This document shows, in pieces, positions 26,487 to 35,836 of a DNA stretch of 64,000 nt (its first letter is position 1; every line of letters begins with the position of its first letter). Origin of the DNA: JBCBKU01 sp965267475 (lineage in GTDB: Bacteria; Pseudomonadota; Alphaproteobacteria; Rhodobacterales; Rhodobacteraceae); assembly GCA_965267475.1 (NCBI GenBank), contig OZ254079.1, positions 3,472,001-3,536,000 of the forward strand, read 5' to 3'. Below the pieces are notes generated by a model. The model did not search any database. It saw nothing but the letters and a program-made list of their open reading frames with translations, and was not told the origin of the DNA. A program made the translations under genes and the position numbers.

Positions 26487-27263
26487 TTACAGTTCGGCGC
26501 GCGCCGCCGGTGCGAACTGCGCCTCGGTTTTCGTGCGATAGGTCTGCAAGGTTTTTGCCAGATCCGTCTGCAACCGTTCAAACCGGCTGCTCGGGACCGG
26601 AACCGAGATCGCATAAACATCTCCACCCCGATCCCGCACCGCGAAGCCCAGCGCGGATATCCCATCGGTGTGTTCGTCCGCATCGGTAGCCAATGCGCCG
26701 TTCCGGATCGCCGCGATCTCTGCCAGGATCGCAGGGAGTTCCGGACGCCCGTCGGACATGGTTTCCAACTCGGCCAGAACAAGCCGCGCCGCTTCCGCTT
26801 CATCAAAACACGCGAGCGCCGCCTTGCCATTGGCCGTCGTGGTCAGCGGAAACCGCTCGCCGATGCTGGACACCGTGCGCAACCGCTGGCTTCCGACGAT
26901 CTGATCGATGAACAGCATCTTGCGCCCATCTAGGATCGCAAGGTCGACGGTCTCTCCGGTATCATCGGCAATGCGTTGCATCAGGGGTCTAAGGCTGTCC
27001 TTCGTGTCGCGCGCAGTGGCTTGCGCGAGGCTTTGAATTTCCGAACCCAGCCTGATTCCCCCACTGCCGTTTTCGGTCGAGACGAACCCTTCCGATGACA
27101 GGGCGCCGACAATCCGCTGTACCGTAGAGCGGGGCAGATCCACACGACGCGCGATTTGACCAAGACTTAACCCGCCCGGCGTTTCGGCCAATGTCCGCAG
27201 GATCTCTGCGGCTCGGCTAATGACTTGAATACCATTGCTTTTTTCTTTCAGAAGTCCGGTCAT
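26487..27263 (-). CDS. IclR-family transcriptional regulator
   Basis: 258 residues from the ATG at 27263 (a longer upstream frame is unlikely). The N-terminal winged HTH is 'AAEILRTLAETPGGLSLGQIARRVDLPRSTVQRIVGAL' (split: turn at 'LPRSTVQRI'). The C-terminal effector-binding GAF-like domain includes 'GETVDLAILDGRKMLFIDQI' and 'ALGFAVRDRGGDVYAISVPVP'. It is transcribed divergently from the 27407-38276 catabolic and transport operon and most probably regulates it. Confidence 0.9.
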   Translation of the reverse strand: MTGLLKEKSNGIQVISRAAEILRTLAETPGGLSLGQIARRVDLPRSTVQRIVGALSSEGFVSTENGSGGIRLGSEIQSLAQATARDTKDSLRPLMQRIADDTGETVDLAILDGRKMLFIDQIVGSQRLRTVSSIGERFPLTTTANGKAALACFDEAEAARLVLAELETMSDGRPELPAILAEIAAIRNGALATDADEHTDGISALGFAVRDRGGDVYAISVPVPSSRFERLQTDLAKTLQTYRTKTEAQFAPAARAEL

Positions 27264-27313
27264 AGCCTTGCCGTCGCACCCATTGGATCCGCAGATATCT
27301 TTCGCAAAGCTAT

Positions 27314-27377
27314 TCCGCAATGCGGTACAAATCAAGGATTGACCGAATTGCGATACAGTTGCACCATATTGCGAAAC
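27314..27377. promoter_or_regulatory. Repeated operator-like motifs in the divergent IclR promoter
   Basis: ATTGCGATAC (27347-27356) and ATTGCGAAAC (27368-27377) are near-identical repeats 21 bases apart, two helical turns. A third related element, AATGCGGTAC (27319-27328), overlaps the palindrome CCGCAATGCGG. Their place between the IclR gene and the operon start suggests binding sites for this regulator. Confidence 0.55.
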
Positions 27378-27406
27378 AGCGGCTCGTCGGACTTTGGGAG
27401 GATATG

Positions 27407-28246
27407 ATGGCCATTACCGTGCGCGGGATCGAATTCCAGGAAAACACCAACAACGACATGGGGATTGAGTTCTACAACCTTTCCCACCGTTATGGCTTCC
27501 AATGCCCGAACTGGCCGTACTTCAAGGATGTCGCGATCGAGCGGAAGCACTATATGGCCAAATCCGGCGTGCTGTCTCAGACGATCACGACGACCATGCA
27601 CGTGACCACCCATATCGACGCGCCGGCCCATGTGGTTCAGGGAACGCCGTTTATCGACGAAGTACCGCTGCCGCATTTCTTCGGGTCGGGCCTTGTCGTC
27701 TCGATCCCCAAGAAGAAGTGGGAACAGATCACGGCGGATGACCTTGAAAAGGCCTGCGGCCACGCGATCAGGAAGAACGACGTCCTGATCATCAACACAG
27801 GCTGGCACAAGGTTTATGAAGATGGCGATTACTTTGCCTATTGCCCGGGACTTGTGCCCTCGGCGGCCGACTGGATGGTTGAAAAGGGCGTCAAGGTCGT
27901 GGGCCACGACACCCAGGCGAACGATCACCCGCTGGCAACCGCCATTGGCCCGCAGCGGAACGGTCCGATCCTTCCGCATCTTGAGAAGGAATATCTTGAA
28001 TGGTCGGGCGGCACGCCGTGGGACGTCGACTTCCCCGAATGGGAACCGGTCCACAACAAGCTTTTCTCGAATGGCATCCTGGGCATCGAAAACGTGGGCG
28101 GCGATCTTGACGCGGTGACCGGCAAGCGCTGCACCTTCGCTTTCTTCCCCTGGAACTGGGACCGGGGCGACGGATGCATCATCCGCCTGGTCGCGATGAT
28201 CGACAAAGGACAGCAATACCGCATCGAACCCGGCGAGGCGTTCTGA
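27407..28246 (+). CDS. Cyclase-family metal-dependent hydrolase
   Basis: 279 residues from the second of two adjacent ATGs, five bases after GGAGG. Family signature His65-x3-His69-x-Asp71-x-Pro73-x-His75 ('HVTTHIDAPAH') gives the metal site of the putative-cyclase superfamily. This superfamily includes kynurenine formamidase, isatin hydrolase and related amidases or lactonases. It probably hydrolyses an amide, lactam or lactone bond of the compound handled by the operon. Its stop overlaps the cupin start (TGATG). Confidence 0.88.
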   Translation: MAITVRGIEFQENTNNDMGIEFYNLSHRYGFQCPNWPYFKDVAIERKHYMAKSGVLSQTITTTMHVTTHIDAPAHVVQGTPFIDEVPLPHFFGSGLVVSIPKKKWEQITADDLEKACGHAIRKNDVLIINTGWHKVYEDGDYFAYCPGLVPSAADWMVEKGVKVVGHDTQANDHPLATAIGPQRNGPILPHLEKEYLEWSGGTPWDVDFPEWEPVHNKLFSNGILGIENVGGDLDAVTGKRCTFAFFPWNWDRGDGCIIRLVAMIDKGQQYRIEPGEAF

Positions 28247-28599
28247 TGCTGATCAAGCGTTTCGCCGAGGCCAAGACCTATGACGCCCCGAACCATTGGG
28301 GCGTGACCGGGTTGCGGTTGCAAGGGTTCGAGGACGGTGGGCCGGAAAACCAGTGGATCGGGTTTTCGCAGTTTTTGCCCGGCGGCGGGGCCGGGCCGGA
28401 CAGCACGCCCTTTGAAAAGGTCTATGTCGTGCTTGAAGGAGAAATGACGATCGAATGGGATGGCAAGACCGACGTTCTTGGTCCGATGGACAGTTGTACG
28501 GTTCCGCCCGGCCAGGAACGACGGATCGAGAACACATCAAACCATGTCTGCAAGATGCTGGTTGTGATCCCCTATCCTGAAGGAGGCCGCCCCAAATGA
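28246..28599 (+). CDS. Small single-domain cupin protein
   Basis: 117 residues, a single cupin barrel. The first motif is reduced ('GGGAGPDSTPFEKVYVVLEGEMTI', with conserved Gly and Glu but lacking the usual His-x-His); the second motif is 'VPPGQERRIENTSN'. The metal-binding site may therefore be incomplete and the protein could be an isomerase, a sensor or a lyase subunit. It overlaps both neighbours (TGATG before, ATGA after). Confidence 0.75.
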   Translation: MLIKRFAEAKTYDAPNHWGVTGLRLQGFEDGGPENQWIGFSQFLPGGGAGPDSTPFEKVYVVLEGEMTIEWDGKTDVLGPMDSCTVPPGQERRIENTSNHVCKMLVVIPYPEGGRPK

Positions 28600-29381
28600 G
28601 TTTGGACAACCCCCTTAGTTTCTTCGATATCGCGGGCAAGGTTGCTTTGATCACCGGGGCGTCCGGGGCCTTTGGCGCAGTGGCCGCGCGCTGCTTGTCG
28701 GGTGCGGGCTGCAAGGTCGCGCTTGCCGCTGGAAACGCCGAGGCGATGGCCGAGGTCGCGGACACCTGTAAAGGCGAAACGCTTCAGATCAACGCGCGAC
28801 CAGACAGTGAAGCGGCCTGCGCCGATCTCGTCGCCAAGACCGTCAAGGCATTTGGGCGGCTCGATATCCTTGTCGTCGCCTCGGGCATGAACAAGGTTGC
28901 CAAGATTGGCGATATGGAGCCCGACACATTTGAAGGTGTCATGGACGCGAATGTCACGCAATCCTGGCTGATGGCGCGGGCGGCCACGACCCAGATGCAG
29001 GCCCAAGGTGACGGCGGTAAGATCGTTTTGATGTCTTCTGCGCGTGGGCTTTTGGGCCACCCGGCGGGGTACACTGCTTATTGTGCGTCTAAAGCGGCAG
29101 TTGACGGGATCACAAAGGCGCTTGGCTGCGAACTCGGGCCAACCGGGATCACCGTGAACGCCATCGCGCCAACTGTCTTCCGGTCACCGCTGACCGCCTG
29201 GATGTTCGGTGACGACGACAACGCAAAAGCGGTGCGCAGCGGTTTCCTTGCGCGGGTGCCAAAGGGCCGCCTGGGCGAGCCCGAAGACCTGGCTGGACCG
29301 CTACTGTTTCTGTCTTCGAAAGCGTCCGATTTCTATACAGGGCACATCCTGTACGCAGACGGTGGATATACCGCTGGATGA
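28596..29381 (+). CDS. Short-chain dehydrogenase/reductase
   Basis: 261 residues. The nucleotide-binding motif 'TGASGAFG' (20-27) has Ala where many SDRs have the second Gly. Catalytic residues are Ser in 'LMSSARG', Tyr162 and Lys166 in 'YCASK'. The C-terminus 'ILYADGGYTAG' is typical of SDR oxidoreductases. It probably oxidises or reduces a hydroxyl or keto intermediate with NAD(P). It overlaps the next gene by ATGA. Confidence 0.9.
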   Translation: MSLDNPLSFFDIAGKVALITGASGAFGAVAARCLSGAGCKVALAAGNAEAMAEVADTCKGETLQINARPDSEAACADLVAKTVKAFGRLDILVVASGMNKVAKIGDMEPDTFEGVMDANVTQSWLMARAATTQMQAQGDGGKIVLMSSARGLLGHPAGYTAYCASKAAVDGITKALGCELGPTGITVNAIAPTVFRSPLTAWMFGDDDNAKAVRSGFLARVPKGRLGEPEDLAGPLLFLSSKASDFYTGHILYADGGYTAG

Positions 29382-30322
29382 GCCGGATCGCGGTCATAGG
29401 CGGTGGCCTGATGGGCCATGGGATCGCGCTGACCTTCGCGCGGGCCGGACATGACGTGAGGGTATCGGAACCCGCGAAACCGATGCGCGACAATCTGGCC
29501 GCCCGGGTCGCGGAAAGTCTGTCGCATATGGGCGTTTCGGCCCCGGATGCGCAGGCGGCAACGTCCCGGGTCACGCCCGTCGCCGCGATTGCGGATGCGG
29601 TCGACGACGCGGATGTGGTGTTCGAAGCTGCGCCCGAGAAGCTGGACTTGAAGCAAGCCATCTTTGCCGAAGTCGAGACCCGCGCGCCGGATCATGCGAT
29701 CCTGGCGTCCAACACATCCGTCATCCAGATCACCAGGATCATGGAAGGGCTGACATCTCGCCACCGCGCACTTGGCACCCATTGGTGGAACCCGCCGCAT
29801 ATGATCCCGCTGGTGGAAGTGGTGAAGACAGAATGGACGGACCCAGCCCTTGCCGATCAGATGCGCGATCTACTGGCCGACGTGGGCAAGACCCCCGTGA
29901 TGGTGGAAAAGGACGTACCCGGTTTTATCGGAAATCGCCTGCAACACGCGCTTTGGCGTGAGGCGATCAGTCTCGTCCAGAACGGAATTTGCACGGCCGA
30001 GGCCGTGGATGACGTGGTCAAGGCCAGTTTCGGGCGCCGCATGGCCGTTTTGGGGCCGTTGGAGAATGCTGATCTTGTCGGTATCGAATTGACCCGCGAC
30101 ATCCACGCGCAGGTCTTCTTCGACCTGGAATCATCACCCGATCCCTCGCCCCTTCTGGACAGCCTTTTGGATGAGGGGCGGACAGGTATGTCCGCAGGCG
30201 CGGGATTTCGGGTTTGGAGCGAAGGCGATCTTTCCGCTACGAAAGAACGGATCGCCAGCCACCTGAAAAAACTGGAAGCGATTTTGCCGGAGGGGTCCGG
30301 CGTTAGGGAGGAAAAGACATGA
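29378..30322 (+). CDS. 3-hydroxyacyl-CoA dehydrogenase-family oxidoreductase
   Basis: 314 residues. The NAD-binding loop 'GGGLMGHG' lies at residues 8-15. The family motifs 'ILASNTSVIQITRI' and 'THWWNPPHMIPLVEVV' (catalytic His, NPP) follow, then the helical C-terminal domain starting 'VPGFIGNRLQHALWREAI'. Members include 3-hydroxybutyryl-CoA dehydrogenases and enzymes acting on free beta-hydroxy acids, such as carnitine dehydrogenase. The BKACE gene in the same operon makes a free beta-hydroxy acid a likely substrate (inference). Confidence 0.9.
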   Translation: MSRIAVIGGGLMGHGIALTFARAGHDVRVSEPAKPMRDNLAARVAESLSHMGVSAPDAQAATSRVTPVAAIADAVDDADVVFEAAPEKLDLKQAIFAEVETRAPDHAILASNTSVIQITRIMEGLTSRHRALGTHWWNPPHMIPLVEVVKTEWTDPALADQMRDLLADVGKTPVMVEKDVPGFIGNRLQHALWREAISLVQNGICTAEAVDDVVKASFGRRMAVLGPLENADLVGIELTRDIHAQVFFDLESSPDPSPLLDSLLDEGRTGMSAGAGFRVWSEGDLSATKERIASHLKKLEAILPEGSGVREEKT

Positions 30323-31587
30323 CCAAGACAACACGCCGCGTTGTGCTCGGCGGACTGGCCGCTTCGGTGGCCGCCCCCGCCATCCTGAAATCGGGGCGCG
30401 CCTATGCGCAGAACCCAACGATCAAAGTGGGCTTTGTGACACCCTCGACCGGGCCGTTGGCCGGATTTGCCGAGGCGGATGATTATATCCTCGAAGGGTT
30501 GCGCGCCCATTTCGCGGGCGGGATCGAGAACAACGGCAAGACCTATGGCATCGAGATCATCAAGAAGGACAGCCAGTCGAACCCGAACCGTGCAGCGGAA
30601 GTGGCGGCGGAACTGATCCTGTCAGATGAGGTCGACATTATGACAGCGGCAGCGACGCCAGATACGACCAACCCAGTGGCCGACCAGGCCGAGATCAACG
30701 AAATCCCTTGTGTCACCACCGATGCGCCTTGGCAGCCCTATTTCTTCGGGCGCGGCGGCAACCCGGCAGAAGGCTTCGCCTATACTTATCACTTCTTCTG
30801 GGGCCTCGAAGACGTGATCGCCAACTTCACCGGCCTTTGGGACGATGCTGGCGTGGCCAAGAAGGTGGGTGGCCTGTTCCCCAACGATGCCGACGGCAAT
30901 GCCTGGGGCCACCCCGAACTTGGGTTGCCAACGCCGCTGGCCGCGCAAGGGTTCGAACTGACCGATCCGGGCCGCTTCCAGCCATTGAATGACGACTTCT
31001 CGAACTTTATCTCGGCCTTCAAGGATGCAGGCTGCGAGATCGTAACAGGCGTGATGATCCCGCCGGACTTCGGCACGTTCTGGAGCCAGGCGGCGCAACA
31101 AGGCTTCAATCCGAAGGTGGCGACGATCGGCAAGGCGCTGTTGTTCCCGTCGGCGATCGAGGCACTGGGTCCGCGGGGAATTGGCCTGACGACCGAGATC
31201 TGGTGGTCGCCGAACCATCCGTTCAATTCGTCTTTGACCGGAACCTCGGCGGGTGAGCTTGCCGGTGGTTATTCCAGCGCCACGGGACGCCCCTGGACCC
31301 AGCCCATCGGCTTCAAGCACGCGTTGTTCGAGGTTGTGGCCGATGTCATCGGTCGTGCCGAAGATCTGGACGATGCCGATGCGATCTCGGCCGCGATTAA
31401 GAGCACCAACATCTCGACCATCGTGGGCGATGTGAACTGGTCGAACGGGCCGGTGCCGAACGTGTCAAAGACGCCGCTGGTTTCCGGCCAGTGGCAAGAC
31501 AACGGGAACGGCGCCGAACTGGTCATCACCAACAACAAGCACGCACCGGCCATCCCGGTGGGTGGTGAGTTGCAACTGCTCGGCTGA
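30319..31587 (+). CDS. ABC transporter substrate-binding protein, LivK/amidase type, Tat-exported
   Basis: 422 residues. The N-terminus 'TTRRVVLGGLAASVAAPAIL' is a twin-arginine signal, with 'AYAQN' as cleavage site. The mature protein begins 'PTIKVGFVTPSTGPLAGF', typical of periplasmic-binding family 6 (LivK-like) proteins. It is followed by two ATPases and two permeases, so it delivers the operon's substrate. Overlap ATGA with the dehydrogenase gene ties transport and catabolism into one mRNA. LivK relatives bind amino acids, aromatic acids or short amides. Confidence 0.92.
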   Translation: MTKTTRRVVLGGLAASVAAPAILKSGRAYAQNPTIKVGFVTPSTGPLAGFAEADDYILEGLRAHFAGGIENNGKTYGIEIIKKDSQSNPNRAAEVAAELILSDEVDIMTAAATPDTTNPVADQAEINEIPCVTTDAPWQPYFFGRGGNPAEGFAYTYHFFWGLEDVIANFTGLWDDAGVAKKVGGLFPNDADGNAWGHPELGLPTPLAAQGFELTDPGRFQPLNDDFSNFISAFKDAGCEIVTGVMIPPDFGTFWSQAAQQGFNPKVATIGKALLFPSAIEALGPRGIGLTTEIWWSPNHPFNSSLTGTSAGELAGGYSSATGRPWTQPIGFKHALFEVVADVIGRAEDLDDADAISAAIKSTNISTIVGDVNWSNGPVPNVSKTPLVSGQWQDNGNGAELVITNNKHAPAIPVGGELQLLG

Positions 31588-31592
31588 CACAC

Positions 31593-32321
31593 ATGTCCGC
31601 GCTTCTGTCCGTCTCGGAACTGCAAAAGTCCTTTGGGGCCGTCGTCGTTGCCGACGCCACGTCTTTCGACGTGGCCGAGGGCGAGGCGGTGGGCATCATT
31701 GGGCCGAACGGGGCCGGGAAGACATCGCTGTTCAACCTGATCACCGGCGCCTTGCGTTCCGATGGCGGGAAGATCGGCTTTGCGGGCGCGGACGTGACAT
31801 CTTACTCGGCGGCGGCGCGGTGCAAGGCAGGCATTGCGCGGTCGTTTCAGATCCCGCAGCCCTTCGGCGGTATGACGGTCTTTGAAAACGCATTGGTCGG
31901 GGCCACCCAGGGCGCCGGACTCTCAGGGCATGAGGCTGAGGCGCATGCTTTGTCCGTTCTGGACGAGACCGGGCTGTTGCCCAAGGCGAACGTCCGGGCG
32001 GGCACATTGACGCTCCTGGAACGCAAACGGATGGAACTGACGCGGGCGTTGGCGGCGAAGCCCAAACTCTTGCTGCTTGACGAAATTGCGGGCGGGCTGA
32101 CTGAAGCGGAGTGCCAATCGCTGATCAGCACAATCCAGAATATCCACGCGCGCGGCACCACGATCATCTGGATCGAGCATGTGGTCCACGCACTTCTGGC
32201 CGTCGTCCAACGCCTGATCGTCATCGATTTCGGCAAGAAGATCGCCGAGGGCGAACCAAAAGCCATCATGGACAGCCCCGAGGTCAAGGAGATTTATCTT
32301 GGGGTCGATCCCGATGCCTGA
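31593..32321 (+). CDS. ABC transporter ATP-binding protein, LivG type
   Basis: 242 residues. Walker A is 'GPNGAGKTS', Walker B 'LLLLDEIAGGLTEAE', and the switch His is in 'IIWIEHVVHALL'. The signature helix is degenerate ('LTLLERKRMELTRAL', with no LSGGQ), as in many LivG proteins. It overlaps the LivF-type gene by 8 bases. Confidence 0.93.
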   Translation: MSALLSVSELQKSFGAVVVADATSFDVAEGEAVGIIGPNGAGKTSLFNLITGALRSDGGKIGFAGADVTSYSAAARCKAGIARSFQIPQPFGGMTVFENALVGATQGAGLSGHEAEAHALSVLDETGLLPKANVRAGTLTLLERKRMELTRALAAKPKLLLLDEIAGGLTEAECQSLISTIQNIHARGTTIIWIEHVVHALLAVVQRLIVIDFGKKIAEGEPKAIMDSPEVKEIYLGVDPDA

Positions 32322-33024
32322 TCCTGTGCTGAAACTTGCGGGGCTTGATTCCTTCTATGGTGATTTCCAGGCGCTTTACGGCCTGAACATGGAGGTCACG
32401 GAAGGCGAGGTCATCGCCATCATCGGCGCCAATGGGGCCGGGAAGACCACGCTGATGCGGTCGATCTCGGGCCTTTTGAAGAACCGGCCCGATGCCGTGA
32501 CATATCGCGGGCAGGCAATCGGAGGGCTGCGCGCCGATCAGGTGGCCGGTCTGGGCATCGCGCTTGTGCCCGAGGGCCGGCAGCTTTTCCCGTCGCTTTC
32601 GGTCGAAGAGAACCTGCTGATCGGCGGCCAAGTGGGCCGTGCGGGCCCGTGGTCATTGCAGAAGGTTTATGACCTTTTTCCGATTCTTCAGGAACGCCGC
32701 ACACAGGCTTCGACGTCTCTGTCCGGGGGGCAGCAACAGATGGTGGCCATTGGCCGCGCGCTGATGGCGAACCCCGATCTGATCCTGTTCGACGAGGTCA
32801 GCTTGGGTCTTGCCCCCGTCATCATCCGGCAGATCTATGAGGCGCTTCCAGGTATCGTCGGCGAAGGGATGACCGCCATGATCGTCGAACAGGATATCGC
32901 GCAGGCCCTGAAGGTCTCGTCGCGCGTTTATTGCCTGCAGGAAGGTCGCGTGTCGCTGGAAGGGGCGACGGGCGATGTTTCCCATGACCAGATTACGGCC
33001 GCCTATTTCGGGATGGCGTCATGA
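32314..33024 (+). CDS. ABC transporter ATP-binding protein, LivF type
   Basis: 236 residues from the ATG at 32314 (a TTG lies 15 bases upstream). Walker A is 'GANGAGKTT', the signature 'LSGGQQQMVAIGRAL', and Walker B 'LILFDEVSLGLAP'. The signature is intact, so it probably carries the catalytic sites for the LivG/LivF pair. Its stop overlaps the start of the LivH gene (ATGA). Confidence 0.93.
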   Translation: MPDPVLKLAGLDSFYGDFQALYGLNMEVTEGEVIAIIGANGAGKTTLMRSISGLLKNRPDAVTYRGQAIGGLRADQVAGLGIALVPEGRQLFPSLSVEENLLIGGQVGRAGPWSLQKVYDLFPILQERRTQASTSLSGGQQQMVAIGRALMANPDLILFDEVSLGLAPVIIRQIYEALPGIVGEGMTAMIVEQDIAQALKVSSRVYCLQEGRVSLEGATGDVSHDQITAAYFGMAS

Positions 33025-33887
33025 TCGAATGGGGCGGGGCGATCATCCAGGGTGTTCTGCTCGGCGGGCTTTATGCGCTGTTCGCGGCGGGTCTGTCGCT
33101 GATCTTCGGGGTGATGCGGCTTGTGAACATTGCCCATGGCGATCTGATCGTGTTGGCGGCCTATCTGGGTTTGACGACGACGATCATGCTGGGGCTGCAT
33201 CCATTTCTGGCACTACTGGTCGTGATGCCAATCATGGCGGGCGTCGGCTATGCCCTGCAACGCGGCGTCCTGAACCAGACTTTAGGGCCTGATATCCTGC
33301 CGCCCTTGCTGGTGACCTTCGGGCTGTCGGTGATCATTCAGAACGTGCTTTTGGAGACCTACACGGCGGACCCGCAGAAACTGTCTGGCGGGGCGATTGA
33401 AACTGCCAGCCTGAACCTGGGCGGTATCGGGATCGGTGTTTTGCCGCTTCTGACCTTCGGCATCGCGGTTGCCGTGATCGCGGGGCTGCAATTCGTCTTC
33501 TATAAAACAGCGCTTGGCCGCGGCTTTCGGGCTGTCAGCGACAATCAGGACATCGCCCAGTTGATGGGCCTGAACAAGGCGCATGTCTTCGGGCTGGCCA
33601 TGGCGCTGGCTTTGGCCGTCGTTGCCATTGCCGGGATCCTTCTCGGCATGCGCACAAGCTTTGATCCGGCCATCGGCGGCGGCCGCCTGATCTTCGGGTT
33701 CGAAGCCGTCATCATAGGTGGCCTTGGCAACCTTTGGGGCACACTTGCGGGCGGGGTGATCCTGGGCGTCGCGCAGACCCTTGGCGCCAAGATCGATCCA
33801 GGCTTTCAGGTGCTTGCCGGCCATATCGCCTTCCTGATCGTCCTGGCCATTCGTCCGAACGGGCTTTTCCCGAGGGTCGAGCATTGA
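33021..33887 (+). CDS. ABC transporter permease, LivH type
   Basis: 288 residues with about eight membrane helices and the LivH hallmark 'GLSLIFGVMRLVNIAHGDL'. C-terminal segments 'GGLGNLWGTLAGGVILGVAQTLG' (core GGLGNLWG) are conserved in the family. It starts as ATGA within the preceding stop. It partners with the LivM-type protein encoded next. Confidence 0.94.
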   Translation: MIEWGGAIIQGVLLGGLYALFAAGLSLIFGVMRLVNIAHGDLIVLAAYLGLTTTIMLGLHPFLALLVVMPIMAGVGYALQRGVLNQTLGPDILPPLLVTFGLSVIIQNVLLETYTADPQKLSGGAIETASLNLGGIGIGVLPLLTFGIAVAVIAGLQFVFYKTALGRGFRAVSDNQDIAQLMGLNKAHVFGLAMALALAVVAIAGILLGMRTSFDPAIGGGRLIFGFEAVIIGGLGNLWGTLAGGVILGVAQTLGAKIDPGFQVLAGHIAFLIVLAIRPNGLFPRVEH

Positions 33888-34891
33888 GCGCCCCGACCGT
33901 CACCCGCTCGACCCCCGCATCCCGCGTGGCGATGATCATTGGGGTGCTCGCCCTCGTCGTTCTGGCGGCCGCCCCCTGGTGGGCAGGCCGGGCCGAACTT
34001 CGGTTGATGGGTGAGATCTATCTGTATCTCTCGCTCGCCTGCCTGTGGAACCTGATGGCAGGCTATGCGGGATTGGTTAGTGTGGGCCAGCAGGCCTATG
34101 TCGGATTTGGCGGGTATATGCTGTTCGCCTTGACGGTCTTTGGTGGAATGCACCCGATTACCGCCATTCTGCTGGGCGCGGTTTTCGCCGCGATCCTGTC
34201 GATCCCCATCGCGACGCTGATCTTTCGTCTGAAGGGCGCTTATTTCGCCATCGGCACTTGGGTAATGGCCGAGGTGTTCCGATTGAGCTTTGCGCAGATA
34301 CAAGCGCTTGGCGGTGGGTCGGGGTCATCCCTGCCGGTGGCCGTCGTCAAGGAACTTGGCGACAAAAAAGCGGCGCGGGAGTCCCTGAGCTATTGGCTCG
34401 CGCTTGGTGCGGCGGCGGTGATCCTCCTGGCGGTGTACTGGTTCCTCAGATCGCGTCGTGGTCTGGCCCTGACCGCCATCCGTGACAGCGAGACGGCGGC
34501 AAGCGGGCTGGGCATCGATATCTGGCGTACGAAACTTGAGGTCTATGTCGTCACCTCGGCCTTTACCGCAATCATTGGTGGGCTGATCTTCCTGCAAAAG
34601 CTGCGGATTTCGCCCGATGCCGCCTTTTCCGTAAACGACTGGACGGCATTTGTGATCTTCATTGTCGTGATTGGCGGGATCGGCACGCTGGAAGGCCCGA
34701 TTATCGGAACGCTTCTGTTCTTTGCACTGCGTGAGGTTCTGGCCGATTTCGGTACGATCTATCTGATGGTGCTGGGCCTTGTCGCCATCGTCGTCATGCT
34801 GAAAGCGCCGAAAGGCGTTTGGGGTTTGATCCGCGACCGTTTCGATCTTGAGCTGTTCCCGCTCAGCTACCGCGTAAAAAACAAGGACTGA
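33884..34891 (+). CDS. ABC transporter permease, LivM type
   Basis: 335 residues from a TTG start overlapping the LivH stop (TTGA); the same frame is open further upstream but only as a shadow of livH. LivM hallmarks are 'LAGYAGLVSVGQQAYVGFGGY' (core SVGQQAYVG) and 'RLKGAYFAIGTWVMAEVFRL'; the C-terminus has 'LKAPKGVWGL'. About nine membrane helices. It completes the ABC transporter. Confidence 0.92.
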   Translation: MSAPTVTRSTPASRVAMIIGVLALVVLAAAPWWAGRAELRLMGEIYLYLSLACLWNLMAGYAGLVSVGQQAYVGFGGYMLFALTVFGGMHPITAILLGAVFAAILSIPIATLIFRLKGAYFAIGTWVMAEVFRLSFAQIQALGGGSGSSLPVAVVKELGDKKAARESLSYWLALGAAAVILLAVYWFLRSRRGLALTAIRDSETAASGLGIDIWRTKLEVYVVTSAFTAIIGGLIFLQKLRISPDAAFSVNDWTAFVIFIVVIGGIGTLEGPIIGTLLFFALREVLADFGTIYLMVLGLVAIVVMLKAPKGVWGLIRDRFDLELFPLSYRVKNKD

Positions 34892-34894
34892 CCT

Positions 34895-35827
34895 ATGGCC
34901 AAGACGCAAAAGACGATTATCACCTGCGCGGTCACGGGCTCGATCCATACACCGACCATGTCCGACACATTGCCGGTCACCCATGACGACATCGCCCGCC
35001 AGGCGATCGAGGCGGCCGAGGCCGGTGCATCGATCCTGCATTTACACACGCGGGACCCTGATGACGGGCGCCCGTCGGTCGACCCCGATCACTATGCACC
35101 CATCTTGTCCCGCGTGAAGCAATCGACAAATGCCGTAGTGAACCTGACCACAGGCGGCGCGCCGACCATGCTGATCAAGGAGCGTATTCAGGCGGCCACG
35201 ACATTCAGCCCCGAGATGTGTTCGCTGAACATGGGGTCCCTGAACTTTGCCTTTCACTCGCTCGCTGCGCGCTACGACAGCTACAAATACGACTGGGAAA
35301 AAGAGTATATCGAAGGGTCCGAGGCGAACATCTTTCGCAATACCTTCCGCGATATCCGCGAAGCCGCCGAAACGCTCGCCCCGCATAACATCAAGTTCGA
35401 GCATGAATGCTATGATGTCGGGCACCTCTATAATCTGAAGTTCTGTATGGATCAGGGGCTGTTCAAGGCGCCGATCTTCCTGCAATTCGTGTTCGGCATC
35501 CTGGGTGGCATCGGGTCGGATATCGACAATCTTCTGTTCATGAAGCGGACTGCCGACCGCCTGTTTGGGGACAACTATCGTTGGTCGGTTTTGGGCGCGG
35601 GGGGCGCGCAGATGCCCTTCGCCACAACTGCCAGCCAGATGGGCGGGCATGTGCGGGTGGGGATGGAGGACAGCCTGTTCATCAATCGCGGTGAACTGGC
35701 GCAATCGAATGCCCAGCAGGTTCAGAAAATCCGCCGCATCGTCGAAGATCTGGGATGCGAGGTTGCATCACCGGACGAAGCCCGCGAAATTTTGGATCTG
35801 AAGGGCGGTGACCGGGTCGGGTTTTAG
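34895..35827 (+). CDS. Beta-keto acid cleavage enzyme (BKACE, DUF849)
   Basis: 310 residues. The metal site His49-x-His51 is in 'ILHLHTRDP'; later conserved segments are 'NLTTGG', 'SLNMGSLNF', 'KFEHECYDVGHL' and 'GGHVRVGMEDSL'. BKACE enzymes transfer the acyl part of a beta-keto acid between acetyl-CoA and acetoacetate. Subgroups act on 3-keto-5-aminohexanoate, dehydrocarnitine and other keto acids. With the 3-hydroxyacyl-CoA dehydrogenase-like gene upstream, it suggests a beta-hydroxy acid to beta-keto acid to cleavage sequence. The exact substrate subgroup cannot be read by eye. Confidence 0.9.
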   Translation: MAKTQKTIITCAVTGSIHTPTMSDTLPVTHDDIARQAIEAAEAGASILHLHTRDPDDGRPSVDPDHYAPILSRVKQSTNAVVNLTTGGAPTMLIKERIQAATTFSPEMCSLNMGSLNFAFHSLAARYDSYKYDWEKEYIEGSEANIFRNTFRDIREAAETLAPHNIKFEHECYDVGHLYNLKFCMDQGLFKAPIFLQFVFGILGGIGSDIDNLLFMKRTADRLFGDNYRWSVLGAGGAQMPFATTASQMGGHVRVGMEDSLFINRGELAQSNAQQVQKIRRIVEDLGCEVASPDEAREILDLKGGDRVGF

Positions 35828-35836
35828 GGAGGAACA

